A stretch of DNA of 52,275 nt, from positions 1 through 52,275 of the forward strand of contig CACEWE010000001.1 of assembly GCA_902563055.1 (NCBI GenBank). The letters are read 5' to 3'. The stretch is from an uncultured Gammaproteobacteria bacterium (GTDB lineage Bacteria > Pseudomonadota > Gammaproteobacteria > Francisellales > CACEW01). The notes under the pieces are model-generated. The model did no database searches. It worked only from the letters and a program-made list of their open reading frames with translations, and had not been told where the DNA came from. The translations under genes and the position numbers were made by a program. Shown in pieces: positions 17,604 to 26,592 of this stretch (its first letter is position 1; every line of letters starts with the position of its first letter).

Positions 17604-18899
17604 AGATACACCTTTACTTGCACATGTAGATGATTTTGCAAAAGCCATAGCTGCCATACAAGAACCTTGATCAAATTTATAAACAGAATCAGTTAGTATG
17701 TTCTTCACAAAATCACGCGCACAGTCAGAGATAGATTGCTTGACGATCTTATCTAAACTTAAAACATCCGTAACAATTTTTTTGATGTGATGGAGATATG
17801 CTTGTTTGCTTGCCCCAGGAGTAGGCTTAAACTCATTTTCACACAGCTTACACAGTGCCTGCAAAGAGAGTACTTCCCCTTTTCCCTCTATAGTCCCTTT
17901 TAATTCACAAACCCTAGTATCCTTTAGTATATTCCTACAAATAAAACTTTGCGTATCTTTGCGAGCCCTTTCATGATCCATAAGCATGAAAGCATTTATC
18001 TTACCAATAAAAAGATCTTCAATTTCAAATATATTTAATTTATAAAAAGATATGCTTGAACCTTTTGGTAAAAGTAATGCGGTATAAGAATCAATCCATA
18101 AAGGTGTATTTATTAAATCTTCAGGGTCAAAAAATAAATCATCAACAACCACCAAATGGCAATTTTCACCAGGTTTCACATGATGAAAATATTGTATAAT
18201 TGCAATCCATAAAAAAAACTTTGACTTGTCCACATACTTACAATAATCATCATTCTTTAAAGCCATTGGCTCCCAGTCACTAAAGCCCTTGCCTTGTGAG
18301 AGCGCTTTAAATATGTCTACAATTGTAGTTAAATCAAATGGAATTTGAGTTTGCGTTTGCATATCCAAAAACGCTTCAAGAGATAGGATATTACAACCGT
18401 ATTTTTTCCTGGTGCCATCTGGATCAGGATTATTTAAACCAAGTTTATCCATACCTAAACTTATTCGATTTGAGCCACTAATCATTGTCATAAAATGAAT
18501 AGGATCATCGCTGGGACATAATTCAGCAGGAACCACCTTAGTAAAGTTCAATATATTTGGTTTTAAATACAGACTAAAAAAAAGATCATGGATCAAATTT
18601 GCAAGATCTTTTTTATCAAGAGCCTGTATAGCTCTTTGGGTTTCTAAATCAGAACTATCTATATCCTCTAAGTAAGTGAAGATACGTACATATTTTTTTT
18701 TAATTTCTGATGAAAATGTATTTTGCGCTTGCAATGTATTGATGGCTCTTAAAATAGATCTATTAGATTTTCTAGATAGAAGATCAAACTGTATAGTCGT
18801 TATAATATCTTCACCAAAACCATTATCCCTAATAAGTTTTGCCGGATAAGAAAAAGTACCGTCAAAATCCAAAACATGTACAAAATTCTCAAATACCAC
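17586..18899 (-). CDS. HAD-like hydrolase domain protein, candidate secreted effector
   Basis: The family is not recognised beyond a HAD-superfamily pattern. The N-terminus carries motif I as VLDFDGTFSYPAK (Asp11, Asp13); a motif II-like Ser occurs in MTMISGSN (Ser141); a Lys cluster VDKSKFFLW (about residues 223-230) could be motif III; and HLVVVDDLFFDPE (Asp253-Asp254) fits motif IV. The C-terminal 180 residues have no recognisable domain and include several Cys and Lys. The protein has 437 residues, far longer than housekeeping HAD enzymes, and no signal peptide. The GTG start at 18899 lacks a clear ribosome site; it follows gene 18908-19390 by 8 bases and may be translationally coupled. 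Large HAD proteins with unique tails occur among translocated proteins of intracellular bacteria, so an effector role is possible but unproven. Confidence 0.6.
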   Translation of the reverse strand: MVFENFVHVLDFDGTFSYPAKLIRDNGFGEDIITTIQFDLLSRKSNRSILRAINTLQAQNTFSSEIKKKYVRIFTYLEDIDSSDLETQRAIQALDKKDLANLIHDLFFSLYLKPNILNFTKVVPAELCPSDDPIHFMTMISGSNRISLGMDKLGLNNPDPDGTRKKYGCNILSLEAFLDMQTQTQIPFDLTTIVDIFKALSQGKGFSDWEPMALKNDDYCKYVDKSKFFLWIAIIQYFHHVKPGENCHLVVVDDLFFDPEDLINTPLWIDSYTALLLPKGSSISFYKLNIFEIEDLFIGKINAFMLMDHERARKDTQSFICRNILKDTRVCELKGTIEGKGEVLSLQALCKLCENEFKPTPGASKQAYLHHIKKIVTDVLSLDKIVKQSISDCARDFVKNILTDSVYKFDQGSCMAAMAFAKSSTCASKGVSKKMSP

Positions 18900-18907
18900 T
18901 GTAAAGC

Positions 18908-19390
18908 TTATAAGGTGTTTTTCATTCTTAATCTAGATAATACCCAAGCACATAGATACGTCAAGCCCGCCAAAAGCCAAAGAGCAGAAAAAACCCAATC
19001 CTGTATCAAAAGCGGCCTATCCATGCCTAAAAGACCTGGATAATTTTTTAGGATATACCCAACTAATTCAGGAAAAGGCATCAATATTACAACTGATCCA
19101 CGCAGCGTATATAAAACTCCAACTAGAAAAATAACAGCCCAGACTCCCGGTAAACGCCGAATATAAGCCGCAGCAGATAAACCATAAAGGCCAACTATAA
19201 AAAACAAACCAGATAAGATCATCATCAAGACAACAACATACCAAGACTGCGCATGCTGAATAAAATAAGAGGGCGCCCCAAAATAGTAATAGGCCTTTGC
19301 GCCAATAAAAATCATTGCAAAATGCAGCAAACTAACAACTATATTTGCCATAGCCCCAAAAACCAATAATAATTTTGCTATCTGTTTCAT
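18908..19390 (-). CDS. Four-helix integral membrane protein, unknown function
   Basis: The 160-residue product begins MKQIAKLLLVFGAMAN at ATG 19390, preceded by GGAGG, which decides the start over an upstream in-frame ATG. Four membrane helices are visible (near residues 7-28, 50-72, 80-100 and 130-152), with short polar loops and a C-terminal RLRMKNTL. It resembles small uncharacterised membrane proteins of proteobacteria. It is 8 bases upstream of the HAD-like gene on the same strand and follows the OmpA-family gene, from which it is separated by a terminator. Confidence 0.65.
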   Translation of the reverse strand: MKQIAKLLLVFGAMANIVVSLLHFAMIFIGAKAYYYFGAPSYFIQHAQSWYVVVLMMILSGLFFIVGLYGLSAAAYIRRLPGVWAVIFLVGVLYTLRGSVVILMPFPELVGYILKNYPGLLGMDRPLLIQDWVFSALWLLAGLTYLCAWVLSRLRMKNTL

Positions 19391-19407
19391 TTTTGCCTCC
19401 ATACTGG

Positions 19408-19445
19408 TAAAAAAAAATCTCGCCACCGCAAGGTAACGAGATTTT
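19408..19445 (-). terminator. Rho-independent terminator of the OmpA-family gene
   Basis: Reading the minus strand, AAAATCTCGTTACC pairs with GGTGGCGAGATTTT (two G-T wobbles) around a TTGC loop and runs into a stretch of T. It lies between the stop of the OmpA-family gene and the ribosome site of the next gene, as expected for a highly expressed outer-membrane protein. Confidence 0.85.
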
Positions 19446-19466
19446 CTTAAGGAGAAGAAAAGCTTA

Positions 19467-20510
19467 TTAAGCTTTTTGTGTCATAGGAACCACAATTTGT
19501 GCTTCAACACGACGATTTAATGCACGGCCCTGCTCAGTAGCATTATCTGCCATAGGGTTTTGCGTACCAAGTCCTTCAGAATCAACACGATCAGAGCTGA
19601 TACCAAATTTTGCTAAGGAAGCTTTAATGGTTTGAGCACGATCTTGTGATAATTTTTGGTTAAAATCATGTGGCCCAGTGTTACTTGCATAACCATTTAA
19701 AGTAACCTTAGTATTTGGATACGCTTTCATGAAATTAGCGAGGTTTTTAACTTGGGTGTTGTACATGCCACTACCATCTTTAGGGAACTGCGCATAGTTT
19801 TTGATAAACTTCACATTCAGGTGCATGGTTACTTGATCGCCATCAATGGTTACACAACCAGATTGATTATTGCTTGCACCGCCTTGATCACAAAGTTTCA
19901 CACCCTGAGGTAAGTAGTCTTTTAATTGAACTTTCGCTTGCTTGAATAAAGCTTTTTGTTTTGTACTTAAAGGATTAGATAAACCAGCTGAATGGGTTTG
20001 ACCAAAGTTCCAGTTTAGGCCAGCAGTAACAGTGTTTATGTTTGTGTCAGTTGCTTTAAAACCTTCAAAATGACGCAGATGTACGCCACCAGAGAACTGC
20101 GCATCAATTGGGAAATTCACACCTAAGCCCATATCCACATAGTTGGAGTTTTGATCGTTACCTTGCTTCGCTAAACCACCAGCGAAGTAGGGCTCAAAAC
20201 GATTGGAAATTTTTGGCAAATATGCTAAGCCTTCAGCCTGCCATAGAAAATCCTTACTTGATTTGTTAGTAACAGTGTTGTTAGAGTTGTAATACCCTAA
20301 TACAAGCTGTGTGCCCCAATACTCAGTGGCACGATAACCAAGACCAACATCACCAATGGCTGCATCTTTTTGACCATCAACAGTTGGACTTGCCTTACCA
20401 ATGGCAATAGGAACATATAATTTGCTTTGATCCAGATTGATTCCAGATGCTAGTGCTATGCTAGAACAACATGCTACCGCACAACTTAGCGCTATTAGAC
20501 TTTTTTTCAT
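19467..20510 (-). CDS. OmpA-family outer-membrane protein
   Basis: The 347-residue protein has a signal peptide (to about residue 22), an N-terminal 8-strand beta-barrel (alternating segments such as GLGYRATEYWGTQLVLGYYN and GVHLRHFEGF), a short loop with two Cys (LCDQGG, SGC), and a C-terminal OmpA peptidoglycan-binding domain. The latter shows VTLNGYASNTG, NQKLSQDRAQTIKASL, GISSDRVDSEGLG and NRRVEAQI. It tethers the outer membrane to the cell wall. A strong ribosome site (AAGGAG) and a strong terminator suggest high expression. Confidence 0.93.
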   Translation of the reverse strand: MKKSLIALSCAVACCSSIALASGINLDQSKLYVPIAIGKASPTVDGQKDAAIGDVGLGYRATEYWGTQLVLGYYNSNNTVTNKSSKDFLWQAEGLAYLPKISNRFEPYFAGGLAKQGNDQNSNYVDMGLGVNFPIDAQFSGGVHLRHFEGFKATDTNINTVTAGLNWNFGQTHSAGLSNPLSTKQKALFKQAKVQLKDYLPQGVKLCDQGGASNNQSGCVTIDGDQVTMHLNVKFIKNYAQFPKDGSGMYNTQVKNLANFMKAYPNTKVTLNGYASNTGPHDFNQKLSQDRAQTIKASLAKFGISSDRVDSEGLGTQNPMADNATEQGRALNRRVEAQIVVPMTQKA

Positions 20511-20546
20511 AGAGAACTCCTTAAATATAGAAAATAAATTCGGTCC

Positions 20547-20575
20547 ATATTAACATACTAAATACCAAAGTACAA
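20547..20575 (-). promoter_or_regulatory. Predicted promoter of the OmpA-family gene
   Basis: On the minus strand TTGTAC, a 17-base spacer and TAATAT form a moderate sigma-70 match about 40 bases before the start codon. Confidence 0.45.
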
Positions 20576-20604
20576 TAGGCTTTTTAAGCCCTAAAACTAA
20601 TCAC

Positions 20605-20632
20605 TTGAGATCTTGAAATAATCACGTATAAT
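20605..20632 (+). promoter_or_regulatory. Predicted promoter of the ABC importer genes
   Basis: TTGAGA, a 16-base spacer and a perfect TATAAT stand 27 bases before the permease start. The predicted leader is very short and no ribosome site is visible, so the message may be nearly leaderless. Confidence 0.55.
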
Positions 20633-20659
20633 TGAGAAAATTTATTAGCGGCCCCCTTG

Positions 20660-22408
20660 ATGGCTCACATACATTACTCCCAAGAAAATGTGCGCATCCT
20701 GCCTAATCGCTGGGACGGCATTGCGCTGCTTTTACTTGCAAGCATTATTGCCTTTACTGCTTATGGTGCCATGCACATGTCTTTGCCTTTTAAACTGGGC
20801 GAAACCATGCATATTCAAAGCCACCCAAGCGCCCTAATCCCCTACTCCCTCCTTACTTGCTTGCGCATGTTTATTGCTTTAGTGTTCTCATTCTTAGCAA
20901 CTTTTATAATTGCCCCCATTGCCGCAAAAAGCGCCAAGGGTGAGCAAATAATTATCCCCATCATTGACATCTTACAATCGGTACCTATTTTAGGTTATCT
21001 CTCAATCTTTGTACCATTTTTTATAGGCTTATTTCCAGGCTCTATGGTGGGACCTGAAGCGGCGGTTATCTTTGTAATTTTCACCTCGCAAGTGTGGAAC
21101 ATGATTTTAAGCTTTTATCAATCACTTAAAACCATCCCCAGCGAACTTCAAGAAGCCACTGAAGTCTATCAGCTCTCGCCCTGGCAAAAATTTTGGCGCC
21201 TAGAAGTACCCTACGCGATGCCAGGACTCCTTTGGAACGCGATGATGAGCATGAGCGCTGGATGGTTTTTTATCGTTGCCAGCGAGGCCATTTCTATTGC
21301 CAATCAAACCATCACCCTACCGGGCGTTGGCAGCTATATAGCCCTTGCAATTGAAAATCACAGCATTAAAGCGCTTTGGTACTCTATTATCGCAATGTTA
21401 ATTGTGATCACCCTCTACGATCAAATATTCTTTAGACCATTGGTGGCATGGTCCAAAAAATTCACTCTTTCTGAAGCAGAAGAGGAAGAAGCCAGCAGCT
21501 GGGTACTTGTTACCCTACAAAGAACTGCCCTCTTGCAATACTTAGGACAGTACACTGCTCTGATAGGTGACTGGATTGTCAACAATCGCTTTCTCATTGG
21601 GCACGCTTTTAAGAAGAAACCAAAAAAGGCTAAATTTTCCTTTGGTTTTTCTATTCCTTCGTGGCTACAAAACCTTGTATGGTATGGTCTTATGCTTTTG
21701 ATTTGTATTTGGGCCGCGATGAAAACCACGGCATTTTTTCAGGCACATATCTCTTGGCAAGAAGTACTGCATGTAAACCTTTTAAGCTTTTACACCTTTT
21801 TGCGGGTGAGCATTTTATTATTGCTATGCTCTATTATCTGGGTACCCATTGGCATTTGGACCGGACTTAACCCAAAAGCGGCGCGTATTGTGCAACCCTT
21901 GGCTCAATTTGCAGCGGCTTTTCCAGCAAACTTGTTTTTCCCCTTATTTGTTATTCTCGTTACCCATTTTAAACTGAATTTTGAAATCTACTCTGCACCT
22001 ATTATGATTCTTGGCACACAATGGTATATTCTGTTTAATGTTATTGCCGGCGCTACCGCCATTCCCAAAGAACTCAAGCTTGCCGCAAGCAATATGCAGC
22101 TAAAAGGCCTGTTAAAGTGGCGCAAATACCTAATCCCTGCCATTATGCCCTATTTTATTACTGGTTTAATTACCGCTGCAGGTGGATCGTGGAATGCCAG
22201 TATTGTTGCTGAAATTATTCAATGGGGCCATCAAGAGCTTATTGCCCAAGGCCTAGGATCATACATCACAATAGCCACCAATGAAGGAAACTTTGCTCAA
22301 ATTGCACTTGGGGTGATCATCATGTGCTTATGGGTAACTATTATTAATATTATTTTTTGGCGACCAATCTACCGCTTAGCCACCAAACGCTATCAACTAG
22401 GAACCTAA
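20660..22408 (+). CDS. NitT/TauT-type ABC transporter permease, two fused permease domains
   Basis: The 582-residue protein contains two complete binding-protein-dependent permease units in one chain. Unit one has the ATPase-coupling (EAA) loop ELQEATEVYQLSPWQKF at about residues 173-189. Unit two repeats the pattern with PKELKLAASNMQLKGLLKW at about 472-490. About 12 membrane helices are visible. The start is taken as ATG 20660, directly after a TTG; no ribosome site is visible. Homologous pairs of fused permease and AAA-tailed ATPase are annotated as nitrate/sulfonate/bicarbonate-type importers, but the substrate is unknown. No periplasmic binding protein gene is adjacent. The stop is 3 bases before the ATPase gene. 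Confidence 0.9.
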   Translation: MAHIHYSQENVRILPNRWDGIALLLLASIIAFTAYGAMHMSLPFKLGETMHIQSHPSALIPYSLLTCLRMFIALVFSFLATFIIAPIAAKSAKGEQIIIPIIDILQSVPILGYLSIFVPFFIGLFPGSMVGPEAAVIFVIFTSQVWNMILSFYQSLKTIPSELQEATEVYQLSPWQKFWRLEVPYAMPGLLWNAMMSMSAGWFFIVASEAISIANQTITLPGVGSYIALAIENHSIKALWYSIIAMLIVITLYDQIFFRPLVAWSKKFTLSEAEEEEASSWVLVTLQRTALLQYLGQYTALIGDWIVNNRFLIGHAFKKKPKKAKFSFGFSIPSWLQNLVWYGLMLLICIWAAMKTTAFFQAHISWQEVLHVNLLSFYTFLRVSILLLLCSIIWVPIGIWTGLNPKAARIVQPLAQFAAAFPANLFFPLFVILVTHFKLNFEIYSAPIMILGTQWYILFNVIAGATAIPKELKLAASNMQLKGLLKWRKYLIPAIMPYFITGLITAAGGSWNASIVAEIIQWGHQELIAQGLGSYITIATNEGNFAQIALGVIIMCLWVTIINIIFWRPIYRLATKRYQLGT

Positions 22409-22411
22409 ACT

Positions 22412-23722
22412 ATGACTGAAAACAACCTTATTAGCGCACAAAACATTTGTAAATCTTTTGTCAAGCCAGACGGCAGTGAACTTGAGGTCATCAAAAATGT
22501 TAACTTAGTCATGCATGAAGGAAAAATCACGGCACTCCTTGGAAAATCAGGGTCCGGAAAATCCACTTTGCTGCGTATCATTGCCGGCCTTATTGCACCC
22601 TCAACTGGAGAGGTACACTACAGAGGCCAAGAAGTGCAAGCACCCGTGCCAGGAATTTCTATGGTATTTCAAAGCTTTGCACTGATGCCATGGCTTACAG
22701 TTTTAGAAAATGTCGAACTTGGTCTTGAGGCACAAGGTATTTCAAAGCGCAAACGCCGCAAACGTGCCTTACATGCTATTGATATTATTGGAATGGATGG
22801 CTTTGAAAATGCCTATCCTCGCGAATTATCCGGCGGCATGCAACAGCGCGTTGGTTTTGCCAGAGCACTGGTTGTGGATCCTGATATTTTATTAATGGAT
22901 GAACCTTTTTCTGCGCTAGATGTCTTAACCGCCGAAACCCTGCGCGGAGATTTATTAGAACTGTGGTTGGAAAAACAAAGCTCGATGAAAGGTATTTTGT
23001 TTGTCACTCACAATATTGAAGAAGCGGTCTTAATTGCCGATCGTATTTTAGTTTTTGGCTCCAACCCCGGCTGCATCAAAGGCGATATAAGTGTTGACTT
23101 ACCCTATCCTAGAAATGCCGGTGATCAAGCTGTCACAGACACTATTGATGAAGTCTATCGCCTTATGACGCGCGCCCAAACCCAGCAAATTAAAAAACGC
23201 ATGGAGCTGAGTAAGTCCATTGGTTTAGATTATCGCATTCCAGATGCAGAAGTGGCCGAGCTTCTTGGTCTCCTTGAACAAGTAAATGAACTGCAAAGCA
23301 AAGGTGCTGTGGATCTACCAGATCTTGCCGATGAAGTGCGCCTTGATATTGATGACCTTTTCCCTATTTTAGAAGCCCTTGCGATTATGGAATTTGCCGT
23401 TGTTAAAGATGGGGACATTAGCATTACCGCAAAAGGAAAACAGTGGATGGATGCTGATATTACTGATAAGAAAGTTATTTTTGCCAAACACTTAATCTCC
23501 TATATTCCCCTTGCTAAATATATCTGTGAAAGCTTAGAGCAAAAAAGTAATGAAAAACGCTCCTACCCTTTCTTTCACAAACAGTTGTTAGAACACTTCA
23601 CCGAAGATGAAGCCACTCGCGTTTTAGACACGGTCATTGAATGGGGCCGCTATGCAGAGATTTTTGCCTTTGATGCTGGCGCCAATCAACTCTCCCTAGA
23701 AGAAGCAGATCGCATTGGCTAA
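22412..23722 (+). CDS. NitT/TauT-type ABC transporter ATPase with C-terminal AAA-associated domain
   Basis: The 436-residue protein starts with a typical ABC ATPase: Walker A GKSGSGKST, Q-loop MVFQSFALMPWLTV, signature LSGGMQQR, Walker B ILLMDEPFSALD and switch His (VTHNIEEAV). From about residue 275 it carries a second helical domain (DAEVAELLGLLEQVNEL, then LPDLADEVRLDIDDLFPIL), the AAA-associated domain found in a subgroup of this family and likely regulatory. It forms an operon with the fused permease upstream. The substrate cannot be read from the sequence. Confidence 0.92.
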   Translation: MTENNLISAQNICKSFVKPDGSELEVIKNVNLVMHEGKITALLGKSGSGKSTLLRIIAGLIAPSTGEVHYRGQEVQAPVPGISMVFQSFALMPWLTVLENVELGLEAQGISKRKRRKRALHAIDIIGMDGFENAYPRELSGGMQQRVGFARALVVDPDILLMDEPFSALDVLTAETLRGDLLELWLEKQSSMKGILFVTHNIEEAVLIADRILVFGSNPGCIKGDISVDLPYPRNAGDQAVTDTIDEVYRLMTRAQTQQIKKRMELSKSIGLDYRIPDAEVAELLGLLEQVNELQSKGAVDLPDLADEVRLDIDDLFPILEALAIMEFAVVKDGDISITAKGKQWMDADITDKKVIFAKHLISYIPLAKYICESLEQKSNEKRSYPFFHKQLLEHFTEDEATRVLDTVIEWGRYAEIFAFDAGANQLSLEEADRIG

Positions 23723-23839
23723 ATTGGCTTTGTTTCAAATCAATACAATTTACCTATTTAGCTGTGTATAGTCTTGCAAAGAAGAAATAAAAAGAGTAAA
23801 AACGTCTTGTTTTCAATCATAAGGAGATTAAGAAAAATC

Positions 23840-24179
23840 ATGTCTGAAAATGAAAAACCCTCATCTCAAGAAGAAAAGTATTGTTCCATTCCTTTTTGTA
23901 AAGAATTCTCTCGCGCCTTTAATGATATTTATGATAATTATGCAATAGTAAAAAGCTATCTTTCATCAAGCTCACCAGCATAGGCAATAAAAGCCCTAAT
24001 TGCTTCGAAAAAGCCCTTGCATGTCTTATTGTAAAACTTTGTTGCTGCTATAGATGCATCAATACTAATGAGGACAGCTGGATGCAAAAAGAATCCTTAT
24101 ACTTTAGAACGCTCTGGCAACAGGTTTACAATGAATCCTTTAAAAAAAAGCCATTAAAAGACCAAGAGGTTAATTTATA
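23840..24179 (+). pseudogene. Frameshifted copy of the small Cys-rich gene at 24746
   Basis: A first frame at 23840-23983 reads MSENEKPSSQEEKYCSIPFC and ends at TAG 23981. In another frame from about 23983 the sequence continues NCFEKALACLIVKLCC, then RCINTNEDSWMQKES and LWQQVYNES, to TAA at 24177-24179. This second part matches the gene at 24746-24985 (NCLEEVLTSLIVHI, RC, DWMRNEE, FWKALHNK). It is therefore probably the broken paralogue, lying next to a broken tsaC copy just as the 24746 gene lies next to the intact tsaC. The 47-residue N-terminal piece has no counterpart in the second copy and may be a separate short peptide. Confidence 0.5.
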
Positions 24180-24200
24180 AAAAACATTATCCTAAGGAAT

Positions 24201-24652
24201 TAACTTTGGCTAATTTGATTACGAATAGGCTGCAAGTTTCCAAAAACTATACTTGGAATATAACCATCCATCATAGCTGAAAGATTGTTGTCCAATAGCT
24301 CAAATATTGCAGGCACCACTTGATTAGAAAAATTACAGCTAGTAGAGGTCATACCATGGGCATAAGTCTCGCTAACTTTTGTACATCCGGGTGTCACTGA
24401 TGCACACTGCAATGTTTTCAAACAGGCCCCTGCATAAATCTAAAACAGCAGCAAAGGGCAAACGAAGTATAAGCCCAAGCTCAAGTGCTTTGAATATATT
24501 CTAAACGATCTTGTAATAGCGCATCTTGATTCATCCAATGTAAAACCTGGCTAAAATCTACTGCAACAAGGATAAAATCCCTTTTGCGCACTGCACTTTT
24601 TAAATGTCAATAAGCTTCTCTAAGGCTTTTGTTGATGAAGGATCACATACTG
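24201..24652 (-). pseudogene. Degenerate duplicate of tsaC
   Basis: This stretch is clearly similar at DNA level to the intact tsaC at 24968-25528, over about residues 30-183, but has several small insertions/deletions and stops. The best preserved part (24200-24421) reads HGMTSTSCNFSNQVVP and MMDGYIPSIVFGN, against YGMTSTSCNFSNQAAP and MIDGYVPSIVSGN in the intact gene. The N-terminal ATP/threonine-binding part is missing, so it cannot be functional. The duplicated copy has the same orientation as the intact gene and sits directly upstream in the window. Confidence 0.85.
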
Positions 24653-24745
24653 CCGAGCAACAATTATACACATATACTATCAAGCATTGCTATTTAACAT
24701 AATTTTTCGTAATATTTATTCATCGTAATTATCAAGAGGAATAGT

Positions 24746-24985
24746 ATGTCTGACAGAGATGCCAACTGCTTAGAAGAAGTGCTTACAAGTCTTATAGTGC
24801 ATATTTGGTGGTGGAGCCGCTGCTCTAAATGTATTAAACTTGACGAGCAAGACTGGATGCGCAACGAAGAGCCTGAATATCAATTACACTACTTCCCAAC
24901 ATTTTGGAAAGCACTTCATAATAAAGCAAATGAGACAGCATGTGGCTCTTATTCCAGTCTTTTGAATTCAACGAATAAACGTTAA
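24746..24985 (+). CDS. Small Cys/Trp-rich hypothetical protein
   Basis: The 79-residue frame starts MSDRDANCLEEVLTSLIVHI after AAGAGGAATAGT, a usable ribosome site. It contains WWWSRCSKC, an acidic LDEQDWMRNEEPEY stretch and a Ser/Asn-rich tail. A related, broken copy lies at 23983-24179, so the sequence was conserved for some time and is more likely coding than chance. No known family is recognised. Its last 18 bases overlap the end of the convergent tsaC. Confidence 0.45.
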   Translation: MSDRDANCLEEVLTSLIVHIWWWSRCSKCIKLDEQDWMRNEEPEYQLHYFPTFWKALHNKANETACGSYSSLLNSTNKR

Positions 24986-25528
24986 ACTTTGGCTGTCTTG
25001 AATACGACTAGGCTGAGGATTTCCAGAGACTATACTTGGAACATAACCATCAATCATAGCTAAAAGATTTTTATCCACCTCTTCAAATGTTGAAGGCGCC
25101 GCTTGATTAGAAAAATTACAGCTGGTAGAAGTCATACCATAGGGCATACATTCTGCCAACTTTTGCACATCCGGGTGTGCACTGATGCGCACTGCAATGG
25201 TTTTATACTGACCCTTACATAAATCTAAAACAGCCGCTGAGGGCGGCATTAACCAAGTATGAGCCCCCGGCCAAGTGCTTTGAATATGTTCTAAACGATC
25301 TTGCGATAGCGCATCTTGATTAATCCAATGCAAAACCTGGTTAAAATCAGCAGCAATAATAATAAAACCCTTTTGTGCACTGCGCTTTTTGATGGCAATA
25401 AGTTTCTCTAAGGCTTTTATTGATGAGGGATCACAGCTTAAACCCCAAACAGACTCTGTGGCAATGGCAATAACACCATCATGACGCAAACAGTGCGCCG
25501 CCTCGCTTATGCTTAAGGCTTTAGACAT
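24968..25528 (-). CDS. tsaC: Threonylcarbamoyl-AMP synthase (TsaC/YrdC family)
   Basis: TsaC makes threonylcarbamoyl-AMP from threonine, bicarbonate and ATP for the t6A modification of tRNAs reading ANN codons. The 186-residue protein has the short gammaproteobacterial form: GVIAIATESVWGLSCDP (the usual PTE is ATE here), IAIKKRSAQKGFIII with the Lys-Arg pair, WPGAHTWLMP, IAVRISAHPDVQKL and STSCNFSNQ in place of the common TSAN-S-G. It starts 1 base into the end of trpS and is probably co-transcribed with ahpD-like-trpS. A decayed duplicate lies just beyond its 3' end. Confidence 0.92.
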   Translation of the reverse strand: MSKALSISEAAHCLRHDGVIAIATESVWGLSCDPSSIKALEKLIAIKKRSAQKGFIIIAADFNQVLHWINQDALSQDRLEHIQSTWPGAHTWLMPPSAAVLDLCKGQYKTIAVRISAHPDVQKLAECMPYGMTSTSCNFSNQAAPSTFEEVDKNLLAMIDGYVPSIVSGNPQPSRIQDSQSLTFIR

Positions 25529-26592
25529 TAAAACATCCGTTGTTTGGTCAACTCAAGCACCCGATCTAGCGTTTGATGGCTAATGGCTAAAGCTTCTTCT
25601 TGGGCTTTTTTTAACAGTGCTATCAACTGTGCTTTATCAGCACTATAACGTGCACGCCGTTCATGCATCGGCGCTAATAGAGTATTAATAACTTCAATCA
25701 ATTGTTTTTTACACACCACATCGCCAATTTTGCCCGCTTTATAAAGTTCTTTCGTTTCTTCCACCCAACTGTGGTCTGGATTAAAGGTATCATGAAAAAT
25801 CCATAAGGGATTATTTTTGACTTGACCAGGATCAGTAGCTTTTAAACGCGTAGGATCTGTATACATGCTCATGACTTTCTTTTGCACCACATCTGGACCA
25901 TCAGAGAGTAAAATTGCATTATTAAGCGATTTGCTCATCTTTAATAGCTGACCTTCTTTGTTAGGGCCTTTTATACCCACTAAACGCTTAACCCGCCCTG
26001 TAATGGCCTCTGGGATAGGAAATAAACCACCTGCTTTGACATGATCAGCATCTGCAACCGTATCGGCAACCCCACAATACATTTGATTAAAACGTCTGGC
26101 AATTTCACGGCTCAGTTCTAAATGCGGGAGTTGATCTTCACCAACTGGCACCAGCTCTCCTAAAAATGTAAGAATATCAGCCACCTGAAGTAATGAATAC
26201 AAAGGAAAACCAAAGGGATAATGATCCCCCAAGCCTTTGTCCTTAATTTCAGCTTTTAAGGTAGGATTACGCATCACCCGAGGATAGGGCACAATCATAC
26301 TTAACTGCGTACAAATTTGATAAATAGCACTTATGTGCGACTCAATGACAATATGACTTTTTTCCGGATCAATGCCCGCTGCAACATAATCAAGAATAAT
26401 ATCCATGGTAGATTGATAAATCGCATCAGGGTCCCCTGCCCGCGTCGTAAAAGCATGCGTATTAGCTAACAAAAAGAAACATTGGTATTGATCCTGAAAT
26501 TTTATACGATTTTCAATAGAACCTACATAATGACCAAGATGCAATTGCCCTGTTGGCGTATCGCCAGTAAGTAATCTTGGTTTATTACTCAT
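25528..26592 (-). CDS. trpS: Tryptophanyl-tRNA synthetase
   Basis: TrpRS charges tRNA-Trp. The 354-residue protein begins MSNKPRLLTGDTPTGQLHLG, where TGQLHLGHY is the HIGH signature, and carries LLKMSKSLNNAI as the KMSKS signature; the tRNA-binding helical C-terminus follows. ATG 26592 is chosen because the family begins right before the GDxPTG segment; an open extension to 26643 lies inside the AhpD-like gene. The start overlaps the upstream gene by 8 bases. Confidence 0.96.
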   Translation of the reverse strand: MSNKPRLLTGDTPTGQLHLGHYVGSIENRIKFQDQYQCFFLLANTHAFTTRAGDPDAIYQSTMDIILDYVAAGIDPEKSHIVIESHISAIYQICTQLSMIVPYPRVMRNPTLKAEIKDKGLGDHYPFGFPLYSLLQVADILTFLGELVPVGEDQLPHLELSREIARRFNQMYCGVADTVADADHVKAGGLFPIPEAITGRVKRLVGIKGPNKEGQLLKMSKSLNNAILLSDGPDVVQKKVMSMYTDPTRLKATDPGQVKNNPLWIFHDTFNPDHSWVEETKELYKAGKIGDVVCKKQLIEVINTLLAPMHERRARYSADKAQLIALLKKAQEEALAISHQTLDRVLELTKQRMF

